DNA of 64,000 bases, taken from NCBI RefSeq assembly GCF_900155425.1, contig NZ_LT700191.1, positions 359,918-423,917 of the forward strand, written 5' to 3'. The DNA comes from Parabacteroides massiliensis (GTDB taxonomy: Bacteria > Bacteroidota > Bacteroidia > Bacteroidales > Tannerellaceae). Positions 1 through 7,671 of the stretch are shown here, piece after piece; the stretch's first letter is position 1, and each line of letters starts with the position of its first letter. The notes under the pieces were generated by a model. That model did no database searches. It had not been told where the DNA came from and saw nothing but the letters and a program-made list of their open reading frames with translations. The position numbers and the translations under genes were made by a program.

Positions 1-762
1 CGGTCCGTTCCAAACGGAATCGCCTTTCCTTTCGGACGGGAACAATTCGGCTATCAGCTCTGTTTGCGCCAGGAATTCCTCGCGGCTGCAAACCGGAAGG
101 CATCTGCGCTGCTTGACCGGCAAGACATGTGTAATCATTTCGGGGATATCGTCCGGATTGGAGAGCAGTAAAACCACCTGCACGCCTTTCAATTTCGTCA
201 TTTGTTGCAACATTTCCACCAGGATGCCTCGCGAAGGAGCATCCAGCCCGATAAACGGATTATCCAGTATCAAGACACGGGGACGCTTCAACAACGTCCG
301 GACAATCAGAAACTTCCTCAACTCGCCGCTGGACAGGAAGATCAGCTTCTTCGGCAAGAACTCTTCTATACCGAACAACGACAATACTTTATGATAGTCT
401 TCCGATCCCGCATCTTCTTTTAATATTTCTTCTATTGTCGGGACTTCGTCCGTTTCAGTCGAATGCCAACGTTGCTGATAATAAGAATTGCGGCAATCGG
501 CCAAGGAATAAATATCTTTAAACGCTATGCTTTTCACCAGGTTACCGACATTCCCCTCGTATCCGAAAGTTACTTCTCCCTCTTTCAATGCAAATTTACG
601 CTGCATGACATCGGCAATCAATGTCTTGCCCGCACCGTTAGGACCGATGACGGCCCATTGTTGTCCCTCTTCTATTATCCAGTTAAGAGGTTCTTCAAAA
701 CGCAGTTCCGGCAGGCGGGTTACGACGTCTTGAATATTTACCACTATTTTCCTATTTTCCAT
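1..762 (-). CDS. ModF-like ABC ATPase, partial (C-terminal part outside window)
   Basis: The reverse strand is open from an ATG at 762 to the window edge, giving 254 residues of an ABC ATPase domain. Visible motifs are a Walker A (GPNGAGKT, about residue 41), an ABC signature (LSSGELRK, about 143) and a Walker B (RVLILDNP, about 162). There are no membrane segments. The layout fits the N-terminal cassette of ModF-type double ABC proteins, which run to about 480-490 residues. The residue after the Walker B Asp is Asn rather than the usual catalytic Glu, so this cassette may bind ATP better than it hydrolyses it. The family assignment to ModF/PhrA rests on general resemblance; the ABC call is secure. 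A Bacteroidota -7 box lies just upstream. Confidence 0.8.
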   Translation of the reverse strand, partial: MENRKIVVNIQDVVTRLPELRFEEPLNWIIEEGQQWAVIGPNGAGKTLIADVMQRKFALKEGEVTFGYEGNVGNLVKSIAFKDIYSLADCRNSYYQQRWHSTETDEVPTIEEILKEDAGSEDYHKVLSLFGIEEFLPKKLIFLSSGELRKFLIVRTLLKRPRVLILDNPFIGLDAPSRGILVEMLQQMTKLKGVQVVLLLSNPDDIPEMITHVLPVKQRRCLPVCSREEFLAQTELIAELFPSERKGDSVWNGP

Positions 763-782
763 CGCCTTTTTATTATACGAAG

Positions 783-814
783 CAAAGGTAACAGAAAAGG
801 GGAAACTCTCCCAA
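783..814 (-). promoter_or_regulatory. Predicted promoter of the ModF-like gene
   Basis: On the reverse strand TACCTTTG (783-790) matches the Bacteroidota -7 consensus TAnnTTTG, with a TTG about 21 bases further upstream (812-814). The start codon at 762 lies about 20 bases downstream. Confidence 0.45.
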
Positions 815-1023
815 GCTCCCCCTTCTATTTTGTACAGGTATATTGTTATATATTCCTTCGCAAATTAGTTACCAAAAACAAACCTGTACAGTATCCCAAC
901 GTTCGTTTTAAAAATATACTTAAACTATTTACACCACAAATATAGGAAATAATTTTACTTATTATCATCCTATAATTCATATTTGTTATAAAATATAACG
1001 TTCTCAGCCAATTTGGCGACATA

Positions 1024-1797
1024 TTAAAAGACACGCGTACCTTTTCCCAAATGAATATCCGAAGCCTGCGTTATAATCACCTGCTTAACCCCGGCCTCGA
1101 TTGCCTGAAACGAATTTTCGAGTTTAGGAATCATACCGCCTTGAATCACGCCGGCTTCCACATACTGGTTGAAAACTGTACGGTCTATTTCGGGAATCAC
1201 ACTTTCATCATCGTTCTCGTCTTTCAAAACTCCTTTCTTTTCAAAGCAGAACATCAATGTCACATCAAAATGTTTTGCCAGAGCTTTGGCTGCTTCGCCG
1301 GCGATCGTATCGGCATTGGTATTCAACATATGTCCTTGTTTGTCATGCGTAAGGGGGGCCAATACGGGAACAATACCCTGATGGATCAGGGAAGCCAGCA
1401 GATCCGCATTCACCTCTTTCACATCGCCTACAAAACCGTAGTCGACTTCTCCCACCGGACGTTTGTCCGACCGCATCAAGTTCATATCCGCTCCGGTCAG
1501 CCCCAACGCGTTTATGCCTAAGGCCTGAAGGCCGGCGACAATATTCTTATTGACCAGTCCGCCGTAAACCATTGTAACCACTCTCAGCATGTCCGCATCC
1601 GTAATCCGGCGGCCGCCCACCATCTTGCTTTCGATGCCCAACTGTGCAGCCAGCTTCGTAGCGGAACGTCCGCCCCCATGAACCAGCACTTTATATCCTT
1701 CCACCTGCGAGAAATCATTCAGCAGATTGCGGAGTGTTTCTTCTTCTTCCACAATCTTTCCTCCCACCTTAATCAGCGTAAGCTTTTCCATTCCCAT
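1024..1797 (-). CDS. argB: Acetylglutamate kinase (N-acylglutamate kinase)
   Basis: This 257-residue protein has the amino-acid kinase fold signatures of ArgB: KVGGK near the N-terminus, GGGRSATKLA around residue 41, the GGRRITD stretch, and the nucleotide-binding NTNADTIAGEAA segment near 160. It phosphorylates the N-acylated glutamate of the arginine pathway. In Bacteroides the pathway is known to use N-succinylated rather than N-acetylated intermediates, so the natural substrate here could be N-succinylglutamate; that is inference from relatives. Start is ATG 1797, or ATG 1791 (MEKLTLIKVGG), which would remove two residues. The gene is divergent from the tRNA-Gly gene. No other arg gene is in the window. 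Confidence 0.93.
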   Translation of the reverse strand: MGMEKLTLIKVGGKIVEEEETLRNLLNDFSQVEGYKVLVHGGGRSATKLAAQLGIESKMVGGRRITDADMLRVVTMVYGGLVNKNIVAGLQALGINALGLTGADMNLMRSDKRPVGEVDYGFVGDVKEVNADLLASLIHQGIVPVLAPLTHDKQGHMLNTNADTIAGEAAKALAKHFDVTLMFCFEKKGVLKDENDDESVIPEIDRTVFNQYVEAGVIQGGMIPKLENSFQAIEAGVKQVIITQASDIHLGKGTRVF

Positions 1798-1820
1798 AAA
1801 TTATTTTAATTTTTTTGTGC

Positions 1821-1828
1821 CAAAGGTA
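1821..1828 (-). promoter_or_regulatory. Predicted -7 box of argB
   Basis: TACCTTTG on the reverse strand matches TAnnTTTG about 24 bases before the argB start. I see no clear -33 box. Confidence 0.4.
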
Positions 1829-1849
1829 CTAAAAAATAAAAGATTTATA

Positions 1850-1857
1850 TACTTTTG
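1850..1857 (+). promoter_or_regulatory. Predicted -7 box of the tRNA-Gly gene
   Basis: TACTTTTG matches TAnnTTTG and ends 11 bases before the mature tRNA. The argB and tRNA promoters are back to back in about 70 bases. Confidence 0.5.
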
Positions 1858-1868
1858 CACCATCCAAC

Positions 1869-1944
1869 GCGGTAGTAGCTCAGTTGGTAGAGCATCAGCT
1901 TCCCAAGCTGAGGGTCACGAGTTCGAGCCTCGCCTACCGCTCCA
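1869..1944 (+). tRNA. tRNA-Gly (anticodon CCC)
   Basis: A full cloverleaf is visible. The acceptor stem is GCGGTAG paired with CTACCGC, with a D arm and a 5-bp anticodon stem TCAGC/GCTGA closing the loop TTCCCAA, so the anticodon is CCC (glycine, GGG codons). The T loop is TTCGAGC, and its outermost stem pair is an A.C mismatch. The discriminator base is T and the CCA end is encoded. A terminator-like hairpin follows directly, then remnants of a mobile element. Confidence 0.95.
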
Positions 1945-1950
1945 AAGAAA

Positions 1951-2002
1951 ACACTCTCTGATTATCACACCATTAACAGATAATCGAGAGTGTTTTTCTT
2001 TT
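1951..2002 (+). terminator. Terminator-like hairpin after tRNA-Gly, copy 1 of a direct repeat
   Basis: ACACTCTCTGATTATC pairs with GATAATCGAGAGTGT with one bulge, followed by TTTTTCTTTT. This looks like the intrinsic terminator of the tRNA gene. A second copy with two substitutions sits at 3111-3162, so the DNA between them is bracketed by direct repeats of about 52 bases. Confidence 0.75.
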
Positions 2003-2011
2003 ACAAGATAA

Positions 2012-2257
2012 GAAAATTTCGGACTGACCCAAAATGGCACAACATTTTTATCCGGTACACGCAACGGAAAATTATGGATAGCCGGATTTGAAACAAAGTC
2101 AAAAGAACAAAACTTTGAGTTCGTTGATAAGGATGACGTTGCCTTATCCGACGGCATCACAACACTTAGTAAGGCTATCGAAGTTGTTGCCGGAGAAGAT
2201 GTAAGTGTCTTAGAACGCCTAAAAAGCGACCTACAATATATAAAATTTCAGATATGA
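2012..2257 (+). pseudogene. 5'-truncated gene remnant upstream of the Bro-N gene
   Basis: An open frame of 81 codons plus stop begins straight after an in-frame TAA and has no plausible start codon. It reads as ordinary protein (for example GKLWIAGFETKS and GITTLSKAIEVVAGED) and its TGA overlaps the ATG of the next gene by the ATGA arrangement typical of real operon neighbours. I therefore read it as the 3' end of a gene whose beginning was lost at the left direct repeat. I do not recognise the family. Confidence 0.5.
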
Positions 2258-3105
2258 CAAAGAAAGAGGCTATCAAAATATTTGAAGAAAAGAAAGTTCG
2301 TGCCGTTTGGGATGACGAAACGGAAGAATGGTATTTTTCTGTCATAGATATAATATCAGTCTTGACAGATAGTTCCAACCCTACTGACTACTTCAAGAAG
2401 ATGCGCAAACGTGACGAACAGCTTGCTTTGTTCGTGGGGACAAATTGTCCCCAGGTAACAATGCAGACAGAAACGGGGAAAAAGCGTAAAACATTGGCTG
2501 CCGATACACAGGCTGTCTTCCGTATAATCCAATCCATTCCTTCGCCCAAAGCCGAGCCGTTCAAACTCTGGATGGCACAAGTTGCAAAAGAACGTTTGGA
2601 CGAAATGCAGGACCCGGAACTGACTATCGACCGGGCAATGATGGAGTATAAAGCATTAGGTTATTCGGACAATTGGATTAACCAACGTCTGAAAAGTATC
2701 GAGATACGCAAAGAACTTACCGACGAATGGAAACGACATGGTTTGCAGGAAGGAGTACAATTCGCTACCCTAACGGACATCATTTATCAAACATGGGCCG
2801 GTAAGACTTCTAAGGAATATAAAAAATTCAAAGGGCTGAAAAAAGAGAACCTCCGGGATAATATGACAAATACGGAACTGGTGCTCAATATGCTTGCAGA
2901 ACTGTCAACTAAACAAATTTCCGAGGCATCCGAGCCGGATACATTCAATGAACATATAGATGTTGCCAAGCAGGGCGGTGAAGTAGCTCGCAATGCAAGA
3001 CTTGAATTAGAAGCGAAGACCGGAAAGAAGGTCGTTTCTCCGTTCAATGCAAAAACGGGATTGAGATTGAACCAAGAAAACAAAGAAAAAAGCGACAATG
3101 AGTAG
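2254..3105 (+). CDS. Bro-N / phage antirepressor-like protein
   Basis: The 283-residue protein begins with a segment (about residues 10-110) typical of Bro-N antirepressor-like DNA-binding domains in Bacteroidota: the EEWYFSVIDIISVLTDS stretch, then NPTDYFKKMRKRDEQL. The C-terminal half is lysine/glutamate-rich and of unknown role. Such proteins are common in prophages and integrative elements. It overlaps the preceding truncated frame by 4 bases and stops just before the right copy of the tRNA terminator repeat, so it is probably the last intact gene of a decayed insertion at the tRNA-Gly locus. Whether it is expressed cannot be judged. Confidence 0.75.
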   Translation: MTKKEAIKIFEEKKVRAVWDDETEEWYFSVIDIISVLTDSSNPTDYFKKMRKRDEQLALFVGTNCPQVTMQTETGKKRKTLAADTQAVFRIIQSIPSPKAEPFKLWMAQVAKERLDEMQDPELTIDRAMMEYKALGYSDNWINQRLKSIEIRKELTDEWKRHGLQEGVQFATLTDIIYQTWAGKTSKEYKKFKGLKKENLRDNMTNTELVLNMLAELSTKQISEASEPDTFNEHIDVAKQGGEVARNARLELEAKTGKKVVSPFNAKTGLRLNQENKEKSDNE

Positions 3106-3110
3106 AACCA

Positions 3111-3162
3111 ACACTCTCTGATTATCACACCATTAATAGATAATTGAGAGTGTTTTTCTTTT
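3111..3162 (+). repeat. Terminator-like hairpin, copy 2 of the direct repeat
   Basis: This is the same 52-base hairpin as at 1951-2002, with two C-to-T differences and the same T-rich tail. It closes the mobile remnant and probably terminates the Bro-N gene. Confidence 0.75.
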
Positions 3163-3216
3163 TACCCAAAACAAACAGCACAAATAGCAAAAGAATACCG
3201 GAGCTATACAATATAA

Positions 3217-3372
3217 TTTGTTCTCGATATTGCCGAGTATATTTCCGACAATGCCGAGAATATACTTGACAATGCCGAAAATATACACGACAACATCGAA
3301 AACAAATTACATGCACTACTAAATCCAAACGGATCAAAAGTAAGCAAGACTTTTCTTTCAAGTAAAAAGTAA
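3217..3372 (+). pseudogene. Coding remnant with a seven-residue repeat
   Basis: After an in-frame TAA at 3214-3216 a 51-codon frame runs to TAA 3372 with no start codon. It contains the repeating peptide DNAENIL / DNAENIH / DNIENK, encoded by imperfect 21-base DNA repeats (about 3225-3305), then LHALLNPNGSKVSKTF. Heptad spacing suggests coiled coil. The remainder of 3163-3418 holds a promoter for the next gene and nothing else I can identify. It may be a further piece of the mobile remnant. Confidence 0.35.
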
Positions 3373-3378
3373 TATTCC

Positions 3379-3386
3379 TACATTTG
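3379..3386 (+). promoter_or_regulatory. Predicted -7 box of nnr
   Basis: TACATTTG matches TAnnTTTG and lies 33 bases before the start codon. Confidence 0.45.
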
Positions 3387-3418
3387 TATGCACAAAGAAA
3401 CAAAGACAGCAGATAGTT

Positions 3419-4930
3419 ATGATAAAGATATTCTCAACAGACAAAGTCAGAGAGCTCGATAAATATACCATTCAAAACGAACCGATCAGCTCTATCGACT
3501 TGGTAGAACGCGCGGCAACCGTATTTACAAGTGAATTTTGCCGCCGCTATTCCAAACAAACCCGTATTATCGTCTTTGCCGGACAAGGGAACAACGGAGC
3601 CGACGCACTGGCAATCGCCCGTATGCTGACAGATGCCGGTTATCGGGTAGAAACCTATCTGTTCAATCCGTCCATGCGTCTGACCGAGGACTGCGAGTTG
3701 AACAAACAACGGTTGCTCCACATGGAGAAGATCGAATTCACGGAAGTCGTGAATGATTTTGTCCCGCCCGAATTAGAAGAGCGGGATGTCGTGATAGACG
3801 GCCTGTTCGGCTCCGGCCTGAATCGCCCTCTAACAGGGGGATTCGCTGCGATGGTAAAATATATCAACCAATCGGATGCGACCGTCGTTGCGATCGACAT
3901 TCCTTCCGGCCTGTTCGGAGAAGACAATCGGAAGAACGATCCGGACTCCATTATACGTGCCGACCTGACGTTGACATTCGGTTTTCCAAAATTGGCGTTC
4001 CTGCTTCCTGAAAATGCTGAGTTCGTCGGTGAATGGAAAGTGCTGGATATCCTGCTACACCCGGATATAATAGCCAACACCCCGACACAATTCACATTGG
4101 TGACGGAACAGGACATTGCCTCCGTCTTCCAACCCCGCAACCGCTTTGCCCATAAAGGAACATTCGGCCATGCGCTTCTGATAGCCGGAAGCCGTGGCAA
4201 GATGGGAGCCGCCCTCCTGTCCGCCCAAGCCTGCCTCAGAAGTGGAGCCGGTTTATTGACCGTTCATATTCCTGCACGAGGCGAACAGATACTGCAGACT
4301 GCTTTCCCGGAAGCGATGGTCGATCTCGACCAGCACCAAGACTATTTCAGCTCTGTCACCGGTATCAAAGCCTACTCCTCCATCGCAATTGGCCCCGGTT
4401 TGGGCAAACACCCGGACTCAGCCAAAGCTTTGGAACAGTTGCTCCAGGTGGTGGAAAAACCGCTTGTGATCGATGCCGATGCATTAAACCTGATCGCTGC
4501 CAACAAAGATTTGCTGAAACGCATCCCTCCACGCAGCATCCTTACGCCGCATCCCAAAGAGTTCGACCGGATAGCGGGAGAAAGCAACAATTCATACGAA
4601 CGGCTGAAAAAGGCCCAGGCTTTCGCTGTCGACCATCAGGTTTGCGTTGTCCTGAAAGGGGCTTATACGGCAGTCTGCACGCCTACCGGAAATGTTTATT
4701 TCAACAATTGCGGTAATCCGGGGATGGCTACGGCCGGCAGTGGCGATGTACTGACCGGTATCATCCTGGCACTGCTCGCACAAGGGTTGGAGCCCGAAAC
4801 CGCTTCCGTTGCCGGAGTTTTCCTGCACGGGACAGCCGGCGACCTGGCTGCAGTCTACCACTCCGAAGAGAGCATGATCGCCAGTGATATCACAAACATG
4901 TTGGGAAAAGCGTTCAAGCAGATAAAATAG
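3419..4930 (+). CDS. nnr: Bifunctional NAD(P)H-hydrate epimerase / ADP-dependent NAD(P)H-hydrate dehydratase
   Basis: The 503-residue protein fuses both NAD(P)H repair activities. Residues about 1-215 are the YjeF_N epimerase domain (FAGQGNNGADALAIARML, then VVIDGLFGSGLNRPL). Residues about 230-500 are the kinase-fold dehydratase domain (KGTFGHALLIAGS, ITPHPKEFDRIAG as TPHPKEF, and the glycine-rich PGMATAGSGDVLTGII). It re-converts damaged hydrated NAD(P)H in the cytoplasm. The length fits the fused bacterial form. It stands alone between the mobile remnant and the DUF4831 gene, which has its own promoter. Confidence 0.93.
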   Translation: MIKIFSTDKVRELDKYTIQNEPISSIDLVERAATVFTSEFCRRYSKQTRIIVFAGQGNNGADALAIARMLTDAGYRVETYLFNPSMRLTEDCELNKQRLLHMEKIEFTEVVNDFVPPELEERDVVIDGLFGSGLNRPLTGGFAAMVKYINQSDATVVAIDIPSGLFGEDNRKNDPDSIIRADLTLTFGFPKLAFLLPENAEFVGEWKVLDILLHPDIIANTPTQFTLVTEQDIASVFQPRNRFAHKGTFGHALLIAGSRGKMGAALLSAQACLRSGAGLLTVHIPARGEQILQTAFPEAMVDLDQHQDYFSSVTGIKAYSSIAIGPGLGKHPDSAKALEQLLQVVEKPLVIDADALNLIAANKDLLKRIPPRSILTPHPKEFDRIAGESNNSYERLKKAQAFAVDHQVCVVLKGAYTAVCTPTGNVYFNNCGNPGMATAGSGDVLTGIILALLAQGLEPETASVAGVFLHGTAGDLAAVYHSEESMIASDITNMLGKAFKQIK

Positions 4931-4984
4931 ATGTCCTACAGCCACAAGAACATTATCTAAAAAGGAAAAGAGTTTTTCAGGTTG

Positions 4985-5012
4985 GTTGCTAACAAAATAT
5001 TTCATAGTTTTG
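4985..5012 (+). promoter_or_regulatory. Predicted promoter of the DUF4831 gene
   Basis: TTG at 4985-4987 and TAGTTTTG at 5005-5012 are separated by 17 bases, slightly short for a -33/-7 pair. The start codon follows 38 bases later. Confidence 0.4.
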
Positions 5013-5049
5013 TACAATCATTCATTAGAGATAAAACTTAGATTAGAAT

Positions 5050-6117
5050 ATGAAGAATTTAATCATTATAGCCGGTCTGCTCCTTAGTTTACCCATTATG
5101 GCCCAGACGAAAGTTGTAAAGAAAAATGCCGTCAAGGCAAATAATTTCGGTATAACTTATTCGCTTCCCAAAACATCTCTGATTGTAGATGCAGAAGTCA
5201 CGAAAGTAACTTGCAAAGCCGGCCCTTACTATAAATACGCAGAAAAATATTTAGGCGTGAAAGACGCCATCACCGCAGATAAGGTCTATTACGAATTAGG
5301 AAAGATCAGCCTGGTCAACAAAGGCGTGCCCGATGCGGACAACACATTTATCGTTGAGTTTAAAGCCGGCACCGTCGCCCCGTACGCCTATCTGACAGAA
5401 GACGGGCTGCTCTGTTCCATCAATGCCGAATACACGCCCGATGAAGCGGCTGAGGAAGCGGCAAAAAAGAAAAACCAAACTCCGGGAAAAGTCTCCGATG
5501 CTTCCGTTCTTTCTGAAGAGCTGCTCATGGCGGGGTCTACAGCCAAGCAGGCAGAAGTGGCAGCCAAACAAATTTACCGTATCCGCGAAAGCCGCATGAA
5601 CATCCTTACGGGCGATGCCGATAACCTGCCGCCCGACGGCGAAGCGATGAAACTGGTCATCCAACAATTGGAAGAGCAGGAGAAAGCGCTGACCAACTTG
5701 TTCACGGGTATCCGGACAAAAGAAGTCAGCGACTACGAAGTGACGATCGTTCCTTTCGACAACCTCGATAAAGAAGTGTTATTCCGCTTCTCGCCCCAGC
5801 TCGGTATCGTGGATGCCGACGATCTGGGCGGAGCTCCTGTCTATATGAACTTAAAAGCCATCGACCGCGCTCCTGCTTTAGACCCGAAAGAGGCTGACAA
5901 GAAAGAGAAATCACTAAAAGGCATTATATATAATGTACCGGGTAAAGCCAGCATCGAAATCAGCATGAACAAAAAAACACTTTACAAAGGCGAAGCGCTA
6001 ATCACCCAGTTCGGTACACGGGAAGGACTCGCCCCCGTTATGTTCGAAGACAAAAAAGCTCCGGTAAAAGTTTATTTCTATCCGGAAACAGGTGCAATAA
6101 AACAAATCATTCAATAA
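5050..6117 (+). CDS. DUF4831 family secreted protein
   Basis: The protein (355 residues) starts with a signal peptide (MKNLIIIAGLLLSLPIMAQ, cleavage after AQ). The body matches my memory of DUF4831, a Bacteroidota family without known function; characteristic stretches are ITYSLPKTSLIVDAEV and AGPYYKYAEKYLG near the N-terminus. A lysine- and alanine-rich linker lies around residues 135-150. No catalytic motif is evident. It is probably periplasmic or surface-associated. It lies 21 bases before the POT transporter gene, so the two could be co-transcribed. Confidence 0.75.
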   Translation: MKNLIIIAGLLLSLPIMAQTKVVKKNAVKANNFGITYSLPKTSLIVDAEVTKVTCKAGPYYKYAEKYLGVKDAITADKVYYELGKISLVNKGVPDADNTFIVEFKAGTVAPYAYLTEDGLLCSINAEYTPDEAAEEAAKKKNQTPGKVSDASVLSEELLMAGSTAKQAEVAAKQIYRIRESRMNILTGDADNLPPDGEAMKLVIQQLEEQEKALTNLFTGIRTKEVSDYEVTIVPFDNLDKEVLFRFSPQLGIVDADDLGGAPVYMNLKAIDRAPALDPKEADKKEKSLKGIIYNVPGKASIEISMNKKTLYKGEALITQFGTREGLAPVMFEDKKAPVKVYFYPETGAIKQIIQ

Positions 6118-6138
6118 TCATCTAACAATTTTAATTCT

Positions 6139-7668
6139 ATGTTTGAAGGACAACCTAAAGGTTTATACGCGTTAGCCTTAGCTAATACCGGCGAGCGTTT
6201 CGGTTATTATACCATGCTCGCGATCTTTGTGCTTTTTCTAAAAGCGAACTTTGGTCTATCGCCAGGTATGGCAGGCACGATCTACTCAACATTTCTTGCT
6301 TTGGTCTATTTCCTGCCGTTTATCGGTGGTATCTTAGCCGATAAATTCGGCTACGGTAAAATGGTGACAATCGGTATCGCCGCCATGTTTGCCGGATATA
6401 TTTTGCTCGCATTGCCATTAGGCAACGGGACAGTGGCTTTAGCTTGTATGTTTGCCGCATTGTTGGTGATCAGTTCCGGAACAGGATTATTCAAGGGTAA
6501 CCTGCAAGTAATGGTCGGCAACCTATACGACTCTCCCGAATATGCATCCAAGCGCGACTCCGCATTCAGTATCTTCTATATGGCCATCAATATCGGTGCA
6601 TTGTTTGCACCTACGGCAGCCGTAAAGATCATGGAATACGCACAACAAAATTTAGGTGTGAGCGTCAATGACTCTTATCATTTTGCATTCGGGGTAGCCT
6701 GCGTCTCGCTGATCATATCCATGGCTATCTATTATGCATTCCGCCGCACATTCAAACATGTGGAAGGAAATGCCAAACATGTTGCAAGTGCAGGAAAAGA
6801 AACGGCCCAAGCGGAAGAGCTCTCGCCCCGCGAAACAAAAGACCGTATCATCGCGCTGTGTTTAGTGTTTGCGGTTGTCATCTTTTTCTGGATGGCCTTC
6901 CATCAGAACGGGCTTACGCTGACCTATTTCGCCGACGAGTTCACGGCAAAAAGTTCAACAGGCTTGGAAAGCATGATGTTCGACGTATGGAATCTGGTTG
7001 CCATAATCTTTATCGTCTATGGTTTGTTCTCCCTATTCCAGTCTTCGACAGGAAAAGGGAAAACGATATCGGGTATCGTCGTCCTGCTTGCACTTGCCTT
7101 CTTAGGATGCCGCTATAGCTCACTCAACGGTTCGGTTCCAGTAGATGCTCCGATTTTCCAGCAGTTCAACCCGTTCTTTGTTGTAGCATTGACTCCTGTC
7201 TCCATGGCCATATTCGGGGCCTTGTCCAAAAGAGGAAAAGAGCCGTCGGCTCCACGTAAAATCGGTCTCGGCATGTTGGTGGCAGCATGCGGGTTCATTC
7301 TGATGATGTTTTCATCATTCGGCCTGCTGACACCCGAAGCTCAATCCGAAGCGATCCAGGCAGGCACTGCCTCTTTTGTTTCGCCCAATTGGTTGATATC
7401 CACTTACCTGGTTCTTACATTCGGCGAGTTGTTGCTTTCACCTATGGGTATTTCCTTTGTTTCGAAGGTTGCTCCTCCCAAATATAAAGGAATGATGATG
7501 GGTGGCTGGTTTGTAGCCACAGCCATCGGAAACTATTTGACAGCCGTAGCAGCATGGATCTGGGGTGATTTGCCTCTGTGGATCGTATGGGGTGTATTGG
7601 TCGGAGTATGTCTCGTCTCTGCCGTTTTCATCTTCTCGGTCATGAAAAAATTAGAAAAGGTAGCATAA
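6139..7668 (+). CDS. POT-family proton-dependent oligopeptide transporter
   Basis: This 509-residue membrane protein has the major-facilitator fold with about 14 hydrophobic segments. Near the N-terminus are NTGERFGYYTMLAIF (the ExxERFxYY type motif of POT/PTR2 carriers) and the loop GGILADKFGYGKMVTIG, then FSIFYMAINIGALFAP (PTR signature region). Such proteins import di- and tripeptides with protons across the inner membrane. The substrate is not proven here. A small gene starts 3 bases after its stop codon and leads into the biotin operon, so read-through transcription into bioB is plausible. Confidence 0.88.
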   Translation: MFEGQPKGLYALALANTGERFGYYTMLAIFVLFLKANFGLSPGMAGTIYSTFLALVYFLPFIGGILADKFGYGKMVTIGIAAMFAGYILLALPLGNGTVALACMFAALLVISSGTGLFKGNLQVMVGNLYDSPEYASKRDSAFSIFYMAINIGALFAPTAAVKIMEYAQQNLGVSVNDSYHFAFGVACVSLIISMAIYYAFRRTFKHVEGNAKHVASAGKETAQAEELSPRETKDRIIALCLVFAVVIFFWMAFHQNGLTLTYFADEFTAKSSTGLESMMFDVWNLVAIIFIVYGLFSLFQSSTGKGKTISGIVVLLALAFLGCRYSSLNGSVPVDAPIFQQFNPFFVVALTPVSMAIFGALSKRGKEPSAPRKIGLGMLVAACGFILMMFSSFGLLTPEAQSEAIQAGTASFVSPNWLISTYLVLTFGELLLSPMGISFVSKVAPPKYKGMMMGGWFVATAIGNYLTAVAAWIWGDLPLWIVWGVLVGVCLVSAVFIFSVMKKLEKVA

Positions 7669-7671
7669 ACC

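Noticed and set aside
846-1034. A 62-codon minus-strand frame downstream of argB.
   Set aside because: It overlaps the argB end, has no family character and lies in AT-rich spacer DNA.
3125-3403. A 92-codon minus-strand frame with Cys/Arg-rich repeats.
   Set aside because: It is the antisense reading of the 21-base repeats that encode the heptad remnant on the plus strand, and it covers the terminator repeat.
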